Shown here: positions 33,381-64,000 of the stretch, one piece after another
How the letters are laid out: the number at the start of each line of letters is the position of its first letter
Numbering within the stretch: position 1 is the first letter of the stretch
NCBI RefSeq assembly: GCF_023053635.1
Contig: NC_086183.1
Coordinates: 30,361,501-30,425,500 of the forward strand
Origin: Elgaria multicarinata webbii
Lineage: Eukaryota > Chordata > Lepidosauria > Squamata > Anguidae
Reading direction: 5' to 3'
Length of the DNA stretch: 64,000 nt
Program-made: the position numbers and the translations under genes
Notes under the pieces: model-generated
The model's input: the letters and a program-made list of their open reading frames with translations, nothing else
Database searches by the model: none
Told to the model about the DNA's origin: nothing

Positions 33381-33592
33381 AGTAGCCAAAACAACTTCAA
33401 ACTGAAAGCCCAATATTGCCTGTGTAAAAGGCCTATCTAACTATGAAGCTGTTGGTTAAATCAAGTTACACAGGTCTACTACCAGCAAACAGGAACTCTG
33501 TGAAGTCCACATTTTCGGTCACTAACCAACCCACAACAGCTGCATTCCTCAACCTCTCACTTCTGGTGGTGGTGATTATTATTATTACTATT

Positions 33593-33739
33593 ATTTATTG
33601 CAGCCTTCCTCAACCTGGGGCGCTCCAGATGTGTTGGACTACAACTCCCAGAATGCCCCAGCTCTGCTGGCTGGGGCATTCTGGGAGATGCAGTCCAACA
33701 CATCTGGAGCGCCCCAGGTTGAGGAAGGCTGATTTATTG
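33593..33739. mobile_element. hAT MITE hairpin with intact 8-bp target duplication
   Basis: The element 33601-33731 has two 62-bp arms (33601-33662 and 33670-33731) differing at 2 positions, around a 7-bp loop. Ends are CAGCCTTCC and GGAAGGCTG. ATTTATTG directly flanks it on both sides (33593-33600 and 33732-33739), an exact 8-bp duplication. The CAG...CTG ends and 8-bp duplication fit the hAT superfamily. High arm identity and exact duplication point to a young insertion. It ends about 65 bp before the KPTN promoter CRE. Confidence 0.9.
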
Positions 33740-33798
33740 CCTGAGCCCTTTTAAAACAACAAAACAAAAAACAGGCTTATATTCTTGCGTCACGGTCT

Positions 33799-33806
33799 TG
33801 ACGTCA
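33799..33806. promoter_or_regulatory. Palindromic CRE (TGACGTCA)
   Basis: A perfect CRE about 210 bp upstream of the KPTN start codon, identical to that of the NAPA promoter. Confidence 0.55.
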
Positions 33807-34014
33807 CATGCGAACAAGCTCAGGCTCCTAGGCGGCCATTTTAGAAGTGGGCACAAGCGTAGCGAGCAGGAACGCCAAACGCTATTTCCCCGCGACGCCC
33901 CACCCTCGCTGTCGTCATCCCCGTCGCGCCGCGAAGAGCGGGAAGCCCTCATTTATCCAATGGGGGTGTGAGGGAAAGGAAGATCGGGCTGCCCTTGGTG
34001 GTGCCTGAGCCGGG

Positions 34015-55481
<21,467 letters not shown>

Positions 55482-55900
55482 TGGATTTGGTCTGCAAAGA
55501 TCAAAAGACCGATGGAATTGTCCGTGTCTTCTGGCTTGTTAACTTCAGCCAGGAGAAGCGATTCGTAGTCTCTGGGTAGCGGCGCCGTTCCGAGGTATCT
55601 TGCCTCTCTGCCATGGAGTCACCAAGGGAGCAAAGACCAAATTGATACCTATGGTGGGAGTTAGAGGACGGGGTGCACTCAGTATCCCCAAATGCCATTC
55701 TTTCGATGCATGGCCAGGTGTAGCGGCAGCCAGAGAGGAAATGGTGGCTTTTGGATGCAGGCAACAGACTTCAGTCATGATGTTTCTTGCCAATCTTTGC
55801 CGTTTTCTTCATCAGCTCCCAAGGGACTGCTTTGAACGTGGCCTGACCAAAAAACCCTCTGTAAATAAGAGAATAAACTTTGTATTGTGAGCACTGTCTG
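55482..55900 (+). other. KPTN: KPTN 3' UTR (inferred)
   Basis: Repeat-free sequence from the stop to a canonical AATAAA at 55872-55877, followed by a strongly GT-rich stretch (TGTCTGCTCTCTGTGTCTGT). Confidence 0.7.
55872..55877 (+). terminator. Poly(A) signal AATAAA for KPTN
   Basis: Canonical hexamer 390 bp after the stop, with a GT-rich downstream element within 40 bp. Confidence 0.75.
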
Positions 55901-56299
55901 CTCTCTGTGTCTGTGTGATGGACAGAAGTCTGGAATGGGATGAAGACGACTGTTCCCAAGTTATTTCAGAATATCTCACTTTGCATTTCCGGCCACACGG
56001 CATTCAAGGCTGCTTGTGTCAACGCTAGCAACACCATGTTAAAGCAAATACGATAAAGCAAACCTCAGTAAGGCAGCTAGAACATCATGCAGAGGGGCTC
56101 AGATGCAAGAACTGAGCAGAAGAGCGCTGAGAGACCTTCCTGCCCCTCCTTTCCTAAGCAGACTTACTTGGATGGGTGCCCCATTGATTCTCCTCTCCTG
56201 ACCCATGCCTTACCCTTTTCTCTACCACCCTCCCCTACTTACCTGATGTAGCCAAGTAGGACTCTGCTGTTGCCCCACGTCTAGAATGGGGAGGAGCCA

Positions 56300-56495
56300 G
56301 AAGGGAGCATAGGAAGATGCCTTACACCAAGTCTGATCATTGGTCCATGTAGGCCAGTATCATCGACACTGACTGGCAGCAGCTCGCCAGGTTTTCAGGC
56401 AAGATTCTTTCCTAACCCGACCTGGAGATGCCGAGGGTTGAACCGCCTTCTCCATACATATGGTGTCCTCTGCCACTGAACTGCAGCAAGCAGCA
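56300..56495 (-). mobile_element. tRNA-derived SINE, decayed copy 1
   Basis: Same family as 44295-44490: GACACTGACTGGCAGCAGCT, a B-box-like GGGTTGAACC on the plus strand, and CTCTGCCACTGAACTGC. Confidence 0.65.
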
Positions 56496-56499
56496 CGCT

Positions 56500-56665
56500 G
56501 CCTGGTACAGAGTCAAATTATTGATCCTTCTAACCCAGTGTTGTCGACACGGACTGGCAGTGGCTCTCCGCAAAGGTTCTCCCCTGACCCTACCTGGAGG
56601 ATGAATTTGAGACCTTCTGCATGCAAAGCGTGTGCTTGATAACTGCTGAGCCAAGGCCCAGGCCT
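56500..56665 (-). mobile_element. tRNA-derived SINE, decayed copy 2
   Basis: A second copy directly after the first, same orientation: TTGTCGACACGGACTGGCAG, ACCCTACCTGGAGGATGAAT and CTTCTGCATGCAAAGCGTGT. Confidence 0.6.
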
Positions 56666-57589
56666 CTCTAGGGACAGAACAGGAGAAGCAACAGCTGGCT
56701 TGTATCTCATTTCCTTGGCGCTCCGAAAGGTAAATGAGGCCTCTCTGGGTTGTGATTCGGTGACCCTGTTCAGAGCGAGGGCTAATACCCGAGAGGCTTT
56801 TCTCTTTACATCGCTTCAGTGGCTTAGTCCCGTTCCCCCTGCCCTCCCTGGGAAGAATTCTGACTTGGGCATTCAGCTGGTGTTTGAAGTGGGAGAAGAA
56901 GCCAGCTGCGTCCTTTGCTTCCACCCCCACCCCCCAATGCCGGATGAACAGATCTGCTTCTTGTGATGTTAGGCAGGTACATACTTCCCTGAATGCAGAA
57001 AAAGCTGATGGTGTATCCGTTCCAGAGCTGGATTCTACCGGCATATGGGAACAGATGGCCCAGGAGAGAGGGCACGGATTAAACCTGAACTGTAACAATT
57101 GGGAAGCATTTGTGGCATCTTAACGCGGTGTGTGCGTTTTCAGGAAGGGATTCTTGAGGCTTCCTATGTCGCGGAGCGAGAGGGGAAGGGGTACGGCAAG
57201 GGAATCTCCTTTGTTATCTCCAAACGCAGATCTGGGGGCTTCAATCACAGATGGGAGATAAAAGGAATCCTCTCCCTGCCTCCTCCCCAAGCACCTGGTA
57301 CCTTCCCACCCCAGCATAGACTTGTGTTAATTGTGATCGTTTTCAGAAGCAGGGCTGTCTCAGGGGAGCAATTCTTGGAAGAAGGGGCTAGGAGATGCCT
57401 CAACACCCGGGAAAGGGGGGGGCGGGCGGCCCCAACATTGTTTATATTACTTGAGTAGTAGCAAAGTAGCTCACAGGGCCAGCCCAAGACATTGGCTGCC
57501 TGATGCAAAGAACAAGATGGCGCCCCCTCCCATGCCATGCCCAGAAGCCGAGGGGGCTGGCAAAGACATCTGTCTTATACACTGGAATC
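56666..57589. other. Downstream intergenic DNA
   Basis: No exon recognised. A GGCGCC-rich repeat scrap lies at 57471-57550 (GGGCCAGCCCAAGACATTGG). The rest is unassigned. Confidence 0.4.
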
Positions 57590-58105
57590 TCAACCATAAG
57601 AACATCAGAAGAGCCCTGCTGGATCAGACCAAGGGTCCATCTAGTCCAGCACTCTGTTCACACAGTGGCCAACCAGCCATCGGCCAGGGACCAACAAGCA
57701 GGACATGGTGCAACAGCACCCTCCTGCCCATGTTCCCCAGCAACTGGTGCACACAGGCTTACTACCTCAGATACTGGAGGTAGCACACAACCCTTAGGGC
57801 TAGTAGCCATGGATAGCCTTTGCCTCCAGGAATTTATCCAACCCCCTTTTAAAGCCATCCGAGTTTGTGGCCATCACTACATCCTGTGGTAGTGAGTTCC
57901 ATAATTTAACTCTGCGCTGCGTGAAGAAGTCTTTCCTTTTATTTGTCCTGGATCTCCCACCAATCATCTTCATGGGATGATCCCTTTGGGTTCTACTATT
58001 ATGGGAGAGGCCCCCCCAAAAACGTCTCCCTCTCCACATTCTCCACACCAGGCATAATTTTGTACGCCTCTGTCGTGCCTCCCCTCCGCCTCCTTTATTA
58101 ACGTA
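57590..58105 (-). mobile_element. CR1-like LINE 3' end
   Basis: The minus strand encodes SRTNKRKDFFTQRRVKLWNS, LPQDVVMATNSDGFKRGLDK and FLEAKAIHGY, then a 3' UTR to CTGATCCAGCAGGGCTCTTC and ATGTTCTTA. The ORF end is distantly like CR1 (DIRK.FFT..V..WN.LP.EVV). Confidence 0.85.
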
Positions 58106-58107
58106 CA

Positions 58108-58370
58108 ATTAAAATACATATAATCATTGCTAAAATATTTCTATAAGACATAAAAACATGAAAACTGATACAGCACCACAGTGACTAACAAGCAGGGCGG
58201 GGAAGGCGTCGGTGAAGAAATGGGTCTTTAGTAGGTGCCTAAAGCACGCTACCGTTGGTGCCTCCAGAATACCAGCAAGATGGCAATCCGTAGGCCGTGA
58301 TACAACCAGCAAGGCCGCCTCCTGCAATCTACAGTCCTGGTTGAGCCATGCTGGGAATTATAGGATCCCC
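58108..58370 (-). mobile_element. L2-like LINE 3' end
   Basis: The minus strand reads LAGILEAPTVACFRHLLKTH FFTDAFPAL (interrupted here for length), resembling the L2 ...FR.LLKT.LF..AFP ending, plus an AT-rich tail. It may be a separate L2 subfamily. Confidence 0.5.
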
Positions 58371-58835
58371 CTCCCCTGTCTAAACATGCATAGGATTGTG
58401 CCTTAAATGTGCTTCAAAACCTCTTTCTTTGACTGGGGATAGAGCAGTTCAAACCCCGAAAGGCAGGAGACAGGCCCACGTTTTCTTCATCATCTGCAGC
58501 AGCTTCATTTGGCATTTCTAGTTCACATCTTTACGAGTCCTCCCAAGGTCTACTGCCGAATGAGAGGTGCACGCTTAAAAATAAACTGACATTTAAATTG
58601 TGTTTTCTCTCTCGGGTGTCTTGCCCGTGCCTCAGAGCTCGTATTTTTTGTTTTGTTTCGAAGCTAAACCTGGGATCCGAAGGAACGTGATATATTACTC
58701 ATCTTCTTAGCTGAGGTGGGCTTAGGAATGAAATTGGAGGGAAAATAGGTGTCCTGGTTTTGTTCTCAGAATAGGAATAAATATGTGTTCCTAGATACAC
58801 TGCTGGATTTTCTCTAGTAAGGAAAGGAGAAGGAA
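58371..58835. other. Intergenic DNA, unassigned
   Basis: No gene or repeat that I recognise. Confidence 0.4.
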
Positions 58836-58839
58836 TTCC

Positions 58840-58935
58840 AACTCCAGTTGTTGCAGGATTCCATCTCCCATCACTACGGTCAACAGCCATGGATGATGGG
58901 AGTTGTAGTCCCAACATCTGGAGAGCCACAGGTGC
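58840..58935. mobile_element. hAT-type MITE, diverged
   Basis: Inverted pair CCATCTCCCATCACTACGG and GATGATGGGAGTTGTAGTCC around a short centre. Same family as 33601-33731. A further half-copy follows at 58975-59080. Confidence 0.5.
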
Positions 58936-59419
58936 TCTCAGGAGTTCCTTTGGAGAGCAATGTGTAGGCCCTACAATGGTTTTGGCCACCAGCCCTCACC
59001 ACTGGGTATGCTGGCTAAAGGCTGATGGGAGCTGCAGGGCAAAATATCTAGAGAGTCACAAGTTGCCCACCCCTGCTTCAGAGGGAGCACTGTCTGGTCT
59101 GAGCCCCCCCCCCCCCCGGTGTGTGTGTGTGCTGGTCTCTTCTTGCCCGGATCTGGAGAAGTGCCTCCCATTGTCCATCTCTGCCGTCCTCCTTCCTGCT
59201 CCCACATCTTGCATCTTTAATTAATATATCCATCTCTCTTCCGTAGTGTCTGTGCATGGGGAGTGAGGAGGTTCTGGGAAGTTTCCCTCCTCATGGCGAT
59301 TTTTAATTACCACGATTCCCATTTTACAGATGGAAGAACTGAGGCTGGAAAAAGCAGCACCTGCATTTGGGGGCAGGCCTGGATCTGAGCTAAGTCTTGA
59401 GCCTCAGGGCTTCCAGATG

Positions 59420-59588
59420 CATAGAATCATGGAATAGTCGAGTTGGAAGGGGCCTCTAAGGCCATCGAGTCCAACCCCCTGCTCAGTGAAGACATCCACC
59501 CTAAAGCCTACCTGACAGATGCTTGTCCAGCTGCCTCTTGAAGGCCTCTAGTGTGGGAGAGCATACGACCTCCCTAGGTAACTCCATG
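59420..59588 (-). mobile_element. CR1 LINE 3' tip
   Basis: ATAGAATCATGGAATAGTCG then GAGTCCAACCCCCTGCTCAG, followed by the ORF end ([12 protein letters not shown] on the minus strand). Only the last 170 bp of CR1 are present. Confidence 0.85.
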
Positions 59589-59619
59589 ACAGACCACCCT
59601 CACCCTCTCTCTCTTTTAG

Positions 59620-60930
59620 AAGGACCTTTGGGCGTGGCTTTCAGCTGAACAGAACCTCTGAATCTCGCAATGGTAAAATGCAAATCAAAGGGACGCACGG
59701 ACACGCGCGCCACGCGGCCGGCATCCTGTCCGGGGAATGGGAACTGTCCACTCCTCCGTAGTGCTGAAAGGACTCCTCACCATCACACACCTCTCTCTCT
59801 CTCTCTCTCTCTCCCGCAGATTTACTGGGGGCGGGGGCAGGGGGGGGAGCTGCCCAGCGGCATGCGTGTGTGGGGCAGCTGAGCGTGGCTCGAAGAGGAG
59901 AATCCCGGGGAAACCGCGGAGTTGGCTTTCCGGGCGATGCTGCGCCTCTGTCGAATCCCCTCCTTTCCTTGCAAACATTCGCTGCGCTTAGAGGAGGCAC
60001 TTTCCCCTCGAGCCGGAGTCAAATCGCTTCCTCTGCCCCATAGCTGCGGCGCTGCCTCCATCTCTCCCCCCCGCCCTCGCTTTCTGTGGGTCTGGAGAGC
60101 CCCTTTCCCTCGCCTCCTCTTTCCCCATCTCCCCCCCACCCCCCACCCCAGCACTGCCCCTCCTCTCCTCTCCGCTCCTCTCCTCCTTTCACCAGAGGCG
60201 GGCTCTATCTGGCTGCGAGGAGAGAACTCGGATCTGGCTGGTGGGGGCTCTTCCCTTCCAGACGCCGCCAGGATCGAGGGGCTGCTGCTGCTGGTGGTGG
60301 TGGTCTTTAACCCCCCCCTCCCCAACCTTTCTGCTAAGCATCCTTCCGGGCTGATCTTCCCGTAACTCGTCCACAGCCAGATCCGACCCCTCCCGGACAG
60401 CGGGCGGGCCAGCATGGCGAGGAAGTGACCGGCTGAGGCTTGGTCACCAAGGGGTCTCGCCAAGGGGTGCAGCGGAAGGTAGGTGCTCTGGAGCCATGGG
60501 TGGTGATGGTGGTGGTGGTCTTTCTGCTCTCGCGGGCACCGGATCCTTTGGGTGGGACATGGGTGGGTGCTCTGGCTGTTGGTCTGTCGCCCCACCCCCA
60601 CCCCTGCTCCATACCCCTCTTTCACATCCCTGCTTGGATTGATCCGGAGATGGGGAAGCCAGGGGGCACGATTCTGGCCACCGGCGATCCAAGACCGATT
60701 CGGATCGGAACCATCGGCTCGGGGGATCCCTTCCTTCTCTGGTGACTTCTCGCTCCCTGAAGCTTCCCCCACTCGCCCTCCCACCCACCCACTCAATTTT
60801 AGCTGGCCATCATAGTCCAGTGCCCCCACCCCTCGGTGCTTGGAGCCAGCTACTTGATCCACGTCTTACCGGCTTGATCCACAACCGGTGTCAGTCCGTA
60901 ATCACTCCAGCGCAGCGGCGCTAGCTGACA
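59620..60930 (+). promoter_or_regulatory. GC-rich block, candidate promoter/first exon of the next gene
   Basis: CpG is enriched again (for example CACGCGCGCCACGCGGCC near 59703), and the block is repeat-poor apart from a (TC)n run at 59795-59815. A consensus-like donor GGAAG|GTAGGT occurs at 60479. In mammals the gene after NAPA-KPTN on this strand is SLC8A2, whose 5' UTR has noncoding exons, so this may be its start. No SLC8A2 coding sequence is present here, so the gene is not named. Confidence 0.4.
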
Positions 60931-61166
60931 CCACCTCGGAGTCTGGCCTCATTGCTACCTGGGGGCATTTCCCATCTCTCCCGCCCCCCCCCCCCGGTTC
61001 TGGCTAGGTGGACTCCCATATGGGTGGAAGAGGCTTTTATCCCACCTAAGGAATTTTGCTGTTTAATCCATGCAGATCTATGCTCAATAAATAAAATGAA
61101 TACCCCACCCACTTAAAAAACACCCACCCAGTACTGCTAAGACTCCTTATTGCTATTTCTAAAATC

Positions 61167-61222
<56 letters not shown>
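61167..61222. repeat. (AAT)n microsatellite
   Basis: About 18 uninterrupted AAT units. Confidence 0.95.
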
Positions 61223-61999
61223 GATCCCTCACTTTTCTCATCTTTTGCTGTCCTCTCCCCGCGAAAGTCTCAAACCCCTCTGCCTAGGACAGTTGCTATA
61301 GCCACCACCTCTCCACCTCCAGTTTTAAAGGATCTCAGAAGATAAATCCCCCCCCACCTCGATTTCCACTGAGACGCGTGTTTCACCCACTCATCCACCT
61401 TCAAAGCAGTTTTAAAACAACAACAGCAACAACACGGTTTGATCGTGATTCATCGTTAATAAGAATTTTTGTCATTACTTTCTCCTGTTGGAACGAATCA
61501 GAGGGTTTTCTCGGGTTCTCGTTCTAAGGTGTGTGTGATTTGGGGCTTCGTTTCTCTGGCCAGGGAAATGGCTGCATTAGTAACAGAAAACAGCGGAGGG
61601 CTGCTTTGTGCAGGGAAAGTTGCATTTTGGTTTGCCTGAAGGCACTTAATAGGACCTGAGACCCCGGGATTTTCAGGAGGGCTGAAATCCCTCCCCTCCC
61701 CGCTCAGTTCCAGAGTATTATTATGCTATAAGCCTGTCGCTCCACGTCCCCTCCCCCCAAACCTGGGGGAAGAGGTTTGATTTTCCAAATATAAGGAGGC
61801 ATGCCTCCCAGCCCCTAATCTGTGTGTGTTGGGGGGAGAGAAATTATTACAAGTTGTGCTTGATCAAAATTCACACCAAAAATGAATCTGCACCTTCTTT
61901 GATTTCCCAAATTTGGGGTGGGGGGAGACTTTCCTCCTCAGTCCTCCTCCCCAAATTACAAATAAACAAAATATGGAGGCAAGCTTGCTAGTGCCATTA

Positions 62000-62055
62000 G
62001 ACAGCACCATGTACATTGATGGTGCTATATAAATAAATAATAATAATAATAATAG
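62000..62055 (+). mobile_element. LINE tail scrap
   Basis: GCACCATGTACATTGATGGT then GCTATATAAATAAATAATAA. The terminal 55 bp of the family at 38780-39066. Confidence 0.7.
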
Positions 62056-63334
62056 CCACAGATCTACTGCTCTTCTGTGCTCTATTAAGCATCCTCAAGG
62101 TAGGACAACATAGTTTTGCCTTCTCCATTTTCATTCTCTCCCACCACCACCCACCCCAGCCCTCTCAACCTTTCCAATTGGATGCAACTTGATGGAGGTG
62201 TAGTCTGAGTAGAGAAACGAGCCGAATTGTAAAAGGCATCTCCAGGGGAAGCTGGTGGCCCTATGAGATGGAGAATATATACATATAGAGAGACACACGC
62301 ACACACCTGTGGGCACATCTCCTGCATCAACACATGACTTAGGCGCACCATTCTCAATTCCCCATTCATTTTGTCTACCTCCTGTGACTTGTCTTGTAGG
62401 GCAAATTATTAAGTATGAGGGGGGAAACCCTGAAAGGAACTGGATGTATTATTATTTGGAACCATCATCATCATCATCATCATCATAATATGATCACAGT
62501 TTAGGTTGGAGGATGCAGGATTGGGGGCAAGGCTCTTGGGCAATCCATGAGCAGTGAGGGCCCTTTAACTTCAAACTGGGGAGGCATGCAAATGGAGAAT
62601 TCTTTCTTCTAGCCCTCTTGGGTGCTCTACATGCAAAGGGAGTGTCATTGACTGCATGCAAAAAGGTGCCATTGGGGCGCAGGGCCTTATGCCAGCTACG
62701 GAGCCCCATCTAATGTCCAGCCACACAAGACTCTGCAACCAGCCCTGCTCAGTCTTTCCATCTGTACAATGGGGTGGGGAATTCTCTTTCCCTCCCTCCC
62801 CATTTCATCTTATGGCTTTGCCTTTTGCTCTGTGTCTAGAAGCTGGATGGCGAGGCGACTAGTTAAGAGGAATCCTGGCCAGGTTAGTCCCAGGAGAGCA
62901 GGGCTGGCCCAAGACGTTTTGCTACCTGAAGCAAATGACCAAAGGGCGCCTCCCAGGTACAGAAGCTGACTAGACTGGTAGTTGATGACAGCACACCTGA
63001 GGTCAGCAGGCTACCTTGGGGGAAGAAGGGCAGGCAGTGTGACACACAGCAGCTTTGTCCTCCAACAGTTCACTGCCCCTCTGCACCTGCTGCCTGCTTT
63101 TCTCTGCCTAATGGTAGGGCCGGGCCGGCATGAGAACTATGAGCCAGGCTGTCCCGGCCTTAGCTCAGCAATGAAAGTCACCAGAGGCCCATCAGCTCCC
63201 AAGCTCTTATACAGGGTTGATGCTTACTTCCCAGCCATGTTTTGAGGATAACACGGGATAGCCATTTTATTATTATTATTATTAATAATAATAATTTTGA
63301 TCTTTTATCCTCAATAATAATAATTTTTGTCTTA

Positions 63335-63512
63335 CTTCTACACTGTTAGTTTTACTCTACCCTGTGCCTGTTTGGTGCATTCCCTTCCCTTTCTTATTGT
63401 TTTCTTATGATTTTATTAGAATGTGAGCCTGTGTGGCATGGCGTTGCTGTTTTATTGTTTTACTATGTACAACACCATGTACATTGATGGTGCTATATAA
63501 ATAAATAATAAT
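63335..63512 (+). mobile_element. LINE 3' tail with a single 20-bp unit
   Basis: ACACTGTTAGTTTTACTCTA then CCCTGTGCCTGTTT, ATTTTATTAGAATGTGAGCC and GTACATTGATGGTGCTATAT. It has one A-type unit where 38878-38920 has two and 54667-55266 has thirty. Confidence 0.75.
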
Positions 63513-64000
63513 AGCCATACATGGGTTGCCATCATCACCTTTAAAAAAGAGCGGGAAATAAATAAAATAAATGAGGTCCTGTCAGAGGAATCCTTTTCAC
63601 TACATGAGCACTTGCTGGCAGCGGGGAAAATGCCAGGCTGCTTTTAATGCCGTGAAGATGGCTGTTCATATTTTATTATAACTTGTGTGTTGAGTGTTTT
63701 GCATTTTTAATCTAACGTTCTTACCCATCCGGGGTAGATTACGGCTACACAGATGCCAGGAACTTGCCAGGAACAGCTCCTGCATTGATGCATTTCCCCG
63801 TGCATGGGGAAAGCTGCACCTGTTGAATTTCTGCCCATTTGAGTGGGGAGGAGGGAAAGAGGTGCCAACTCTAGCCAGGGCTCTTTTCAACATCCAGTGC
63901 TTTTTTTCCAGGTAATGAGCACTTCCTTGCTATTTATATCTTTACAATTAATAAGGCATATTGTTGTACTGATGCACACTATCAGTGCAGTTGTGAAGAC

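Larger units (their letters stand above)
60931..64000. other. Distal stretch without recognised exons
   Basis: Contains an (AAT)n run at 61167-61222, an (ATC)n run at 62462-62486, LINE tail pieces at 62000-62055 and 63335-63512, and a repeat scrap at 62895-62960. If the block before it is a first exon, this would be the start of a long intron. Confidence 0.5.

Noticed and set aside
56412-57098. Minus-strand open frame of 228 codons
   Set aside because: It runs through two tRNA-derived SINE copies and unassigned DNA with no recognisable domain.
59315-59350. MIR-like SINE fragment (CCATTTTACAGATGGAAGAA)
   Set aside because: Only about 35 bp match the general pattern, too short to support a call.
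59822-60862. Minus-strand open frame of 346 codons in the GC-rich block
   Set aside because: Composition-driven: long frames are common in GC-rich promoters. The translation is low-complexity (His, Ser, Arg, Gly runs) and resembles no family.
59620-64000. SLC8A2 coding exon
   Set aside because: I looked for the large first coding exon with exchanger alpha-repeat motifs and found none in either strand.

Overview
The window is nuclear DNA from a vertebrate, very probably a squamate reptile (lizard). The evidence is two intron-rich genes whose exons translate to vertebrate alpha-SNAP and kaptin, together with a squamate-type repeat load: many L2 and CR1 LINE 3' ends, a BovB (RTE) LINE, a tRNA-derived Sauria-type SINE, an L1 fragment and several families of palindromic MITEs. 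I do not name a species.

Layout. 1-4.8 kb is intergenic, with an L2 fragment, small MITEs and an L1 fragment. A CpG-rich promoter (about 4.86-5.6 kb) drives NAPA on the + strand: 11 coding exons between 5388 and 26696, 296 aa, and a long 3' UTR to a poly(A) signal near 28.06 kb. 28.1-33.6 kb is intergenic and rich in hAT-type MITEs. A second CpG-rich promoter (33.78-34.5 kb) starts KPTN on the + strand: 12 coding exons from 34015 to 55481, with a poly(A) signal at 55872. 55.9-59.6 kb is repeat-rich. A third GC-rich block (59.6-60.9 kb) looks like a promoter or noncoding first exon of the next gene; by mammalian gene order this would be SLC8A2, but no SLC8A2 coding exon is visible here.

The tandem NAPA then KPTN order, both on one strand, matches the mammalian order as I know it. 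The two proteins are not one pathway: alpha-SNAP recycles SNARE complexes with NSF, while kaptin belongs to KICSTOR, which helps GATOR1 restrain mTORC1 at lysosomes. Both promoters carry an intact palindromic CRE (TGACGTCA), and the NAPA promoter also has three CACGTG E-boxes.

I do not see a new gene system. The most unusual things are: (1) a 30-unit, strictly 20-bp minisatellite made of only two unit variants, grown from a LINE 3' tail and lying 74 bp upstream of the last KPTN exon; (2) an expanded, glycine-rich KPTN exon 1 whose two conserved ends are in different frames; (3) a near-perfect hAT hairpin MITE with an intact 8-bp target duplication directly upstream of the KPTN promoter; and (4) a perfect 51-bp inverted repeat in KPTN intron 1. 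LINE boundaries are approximate because I had no consensus library.
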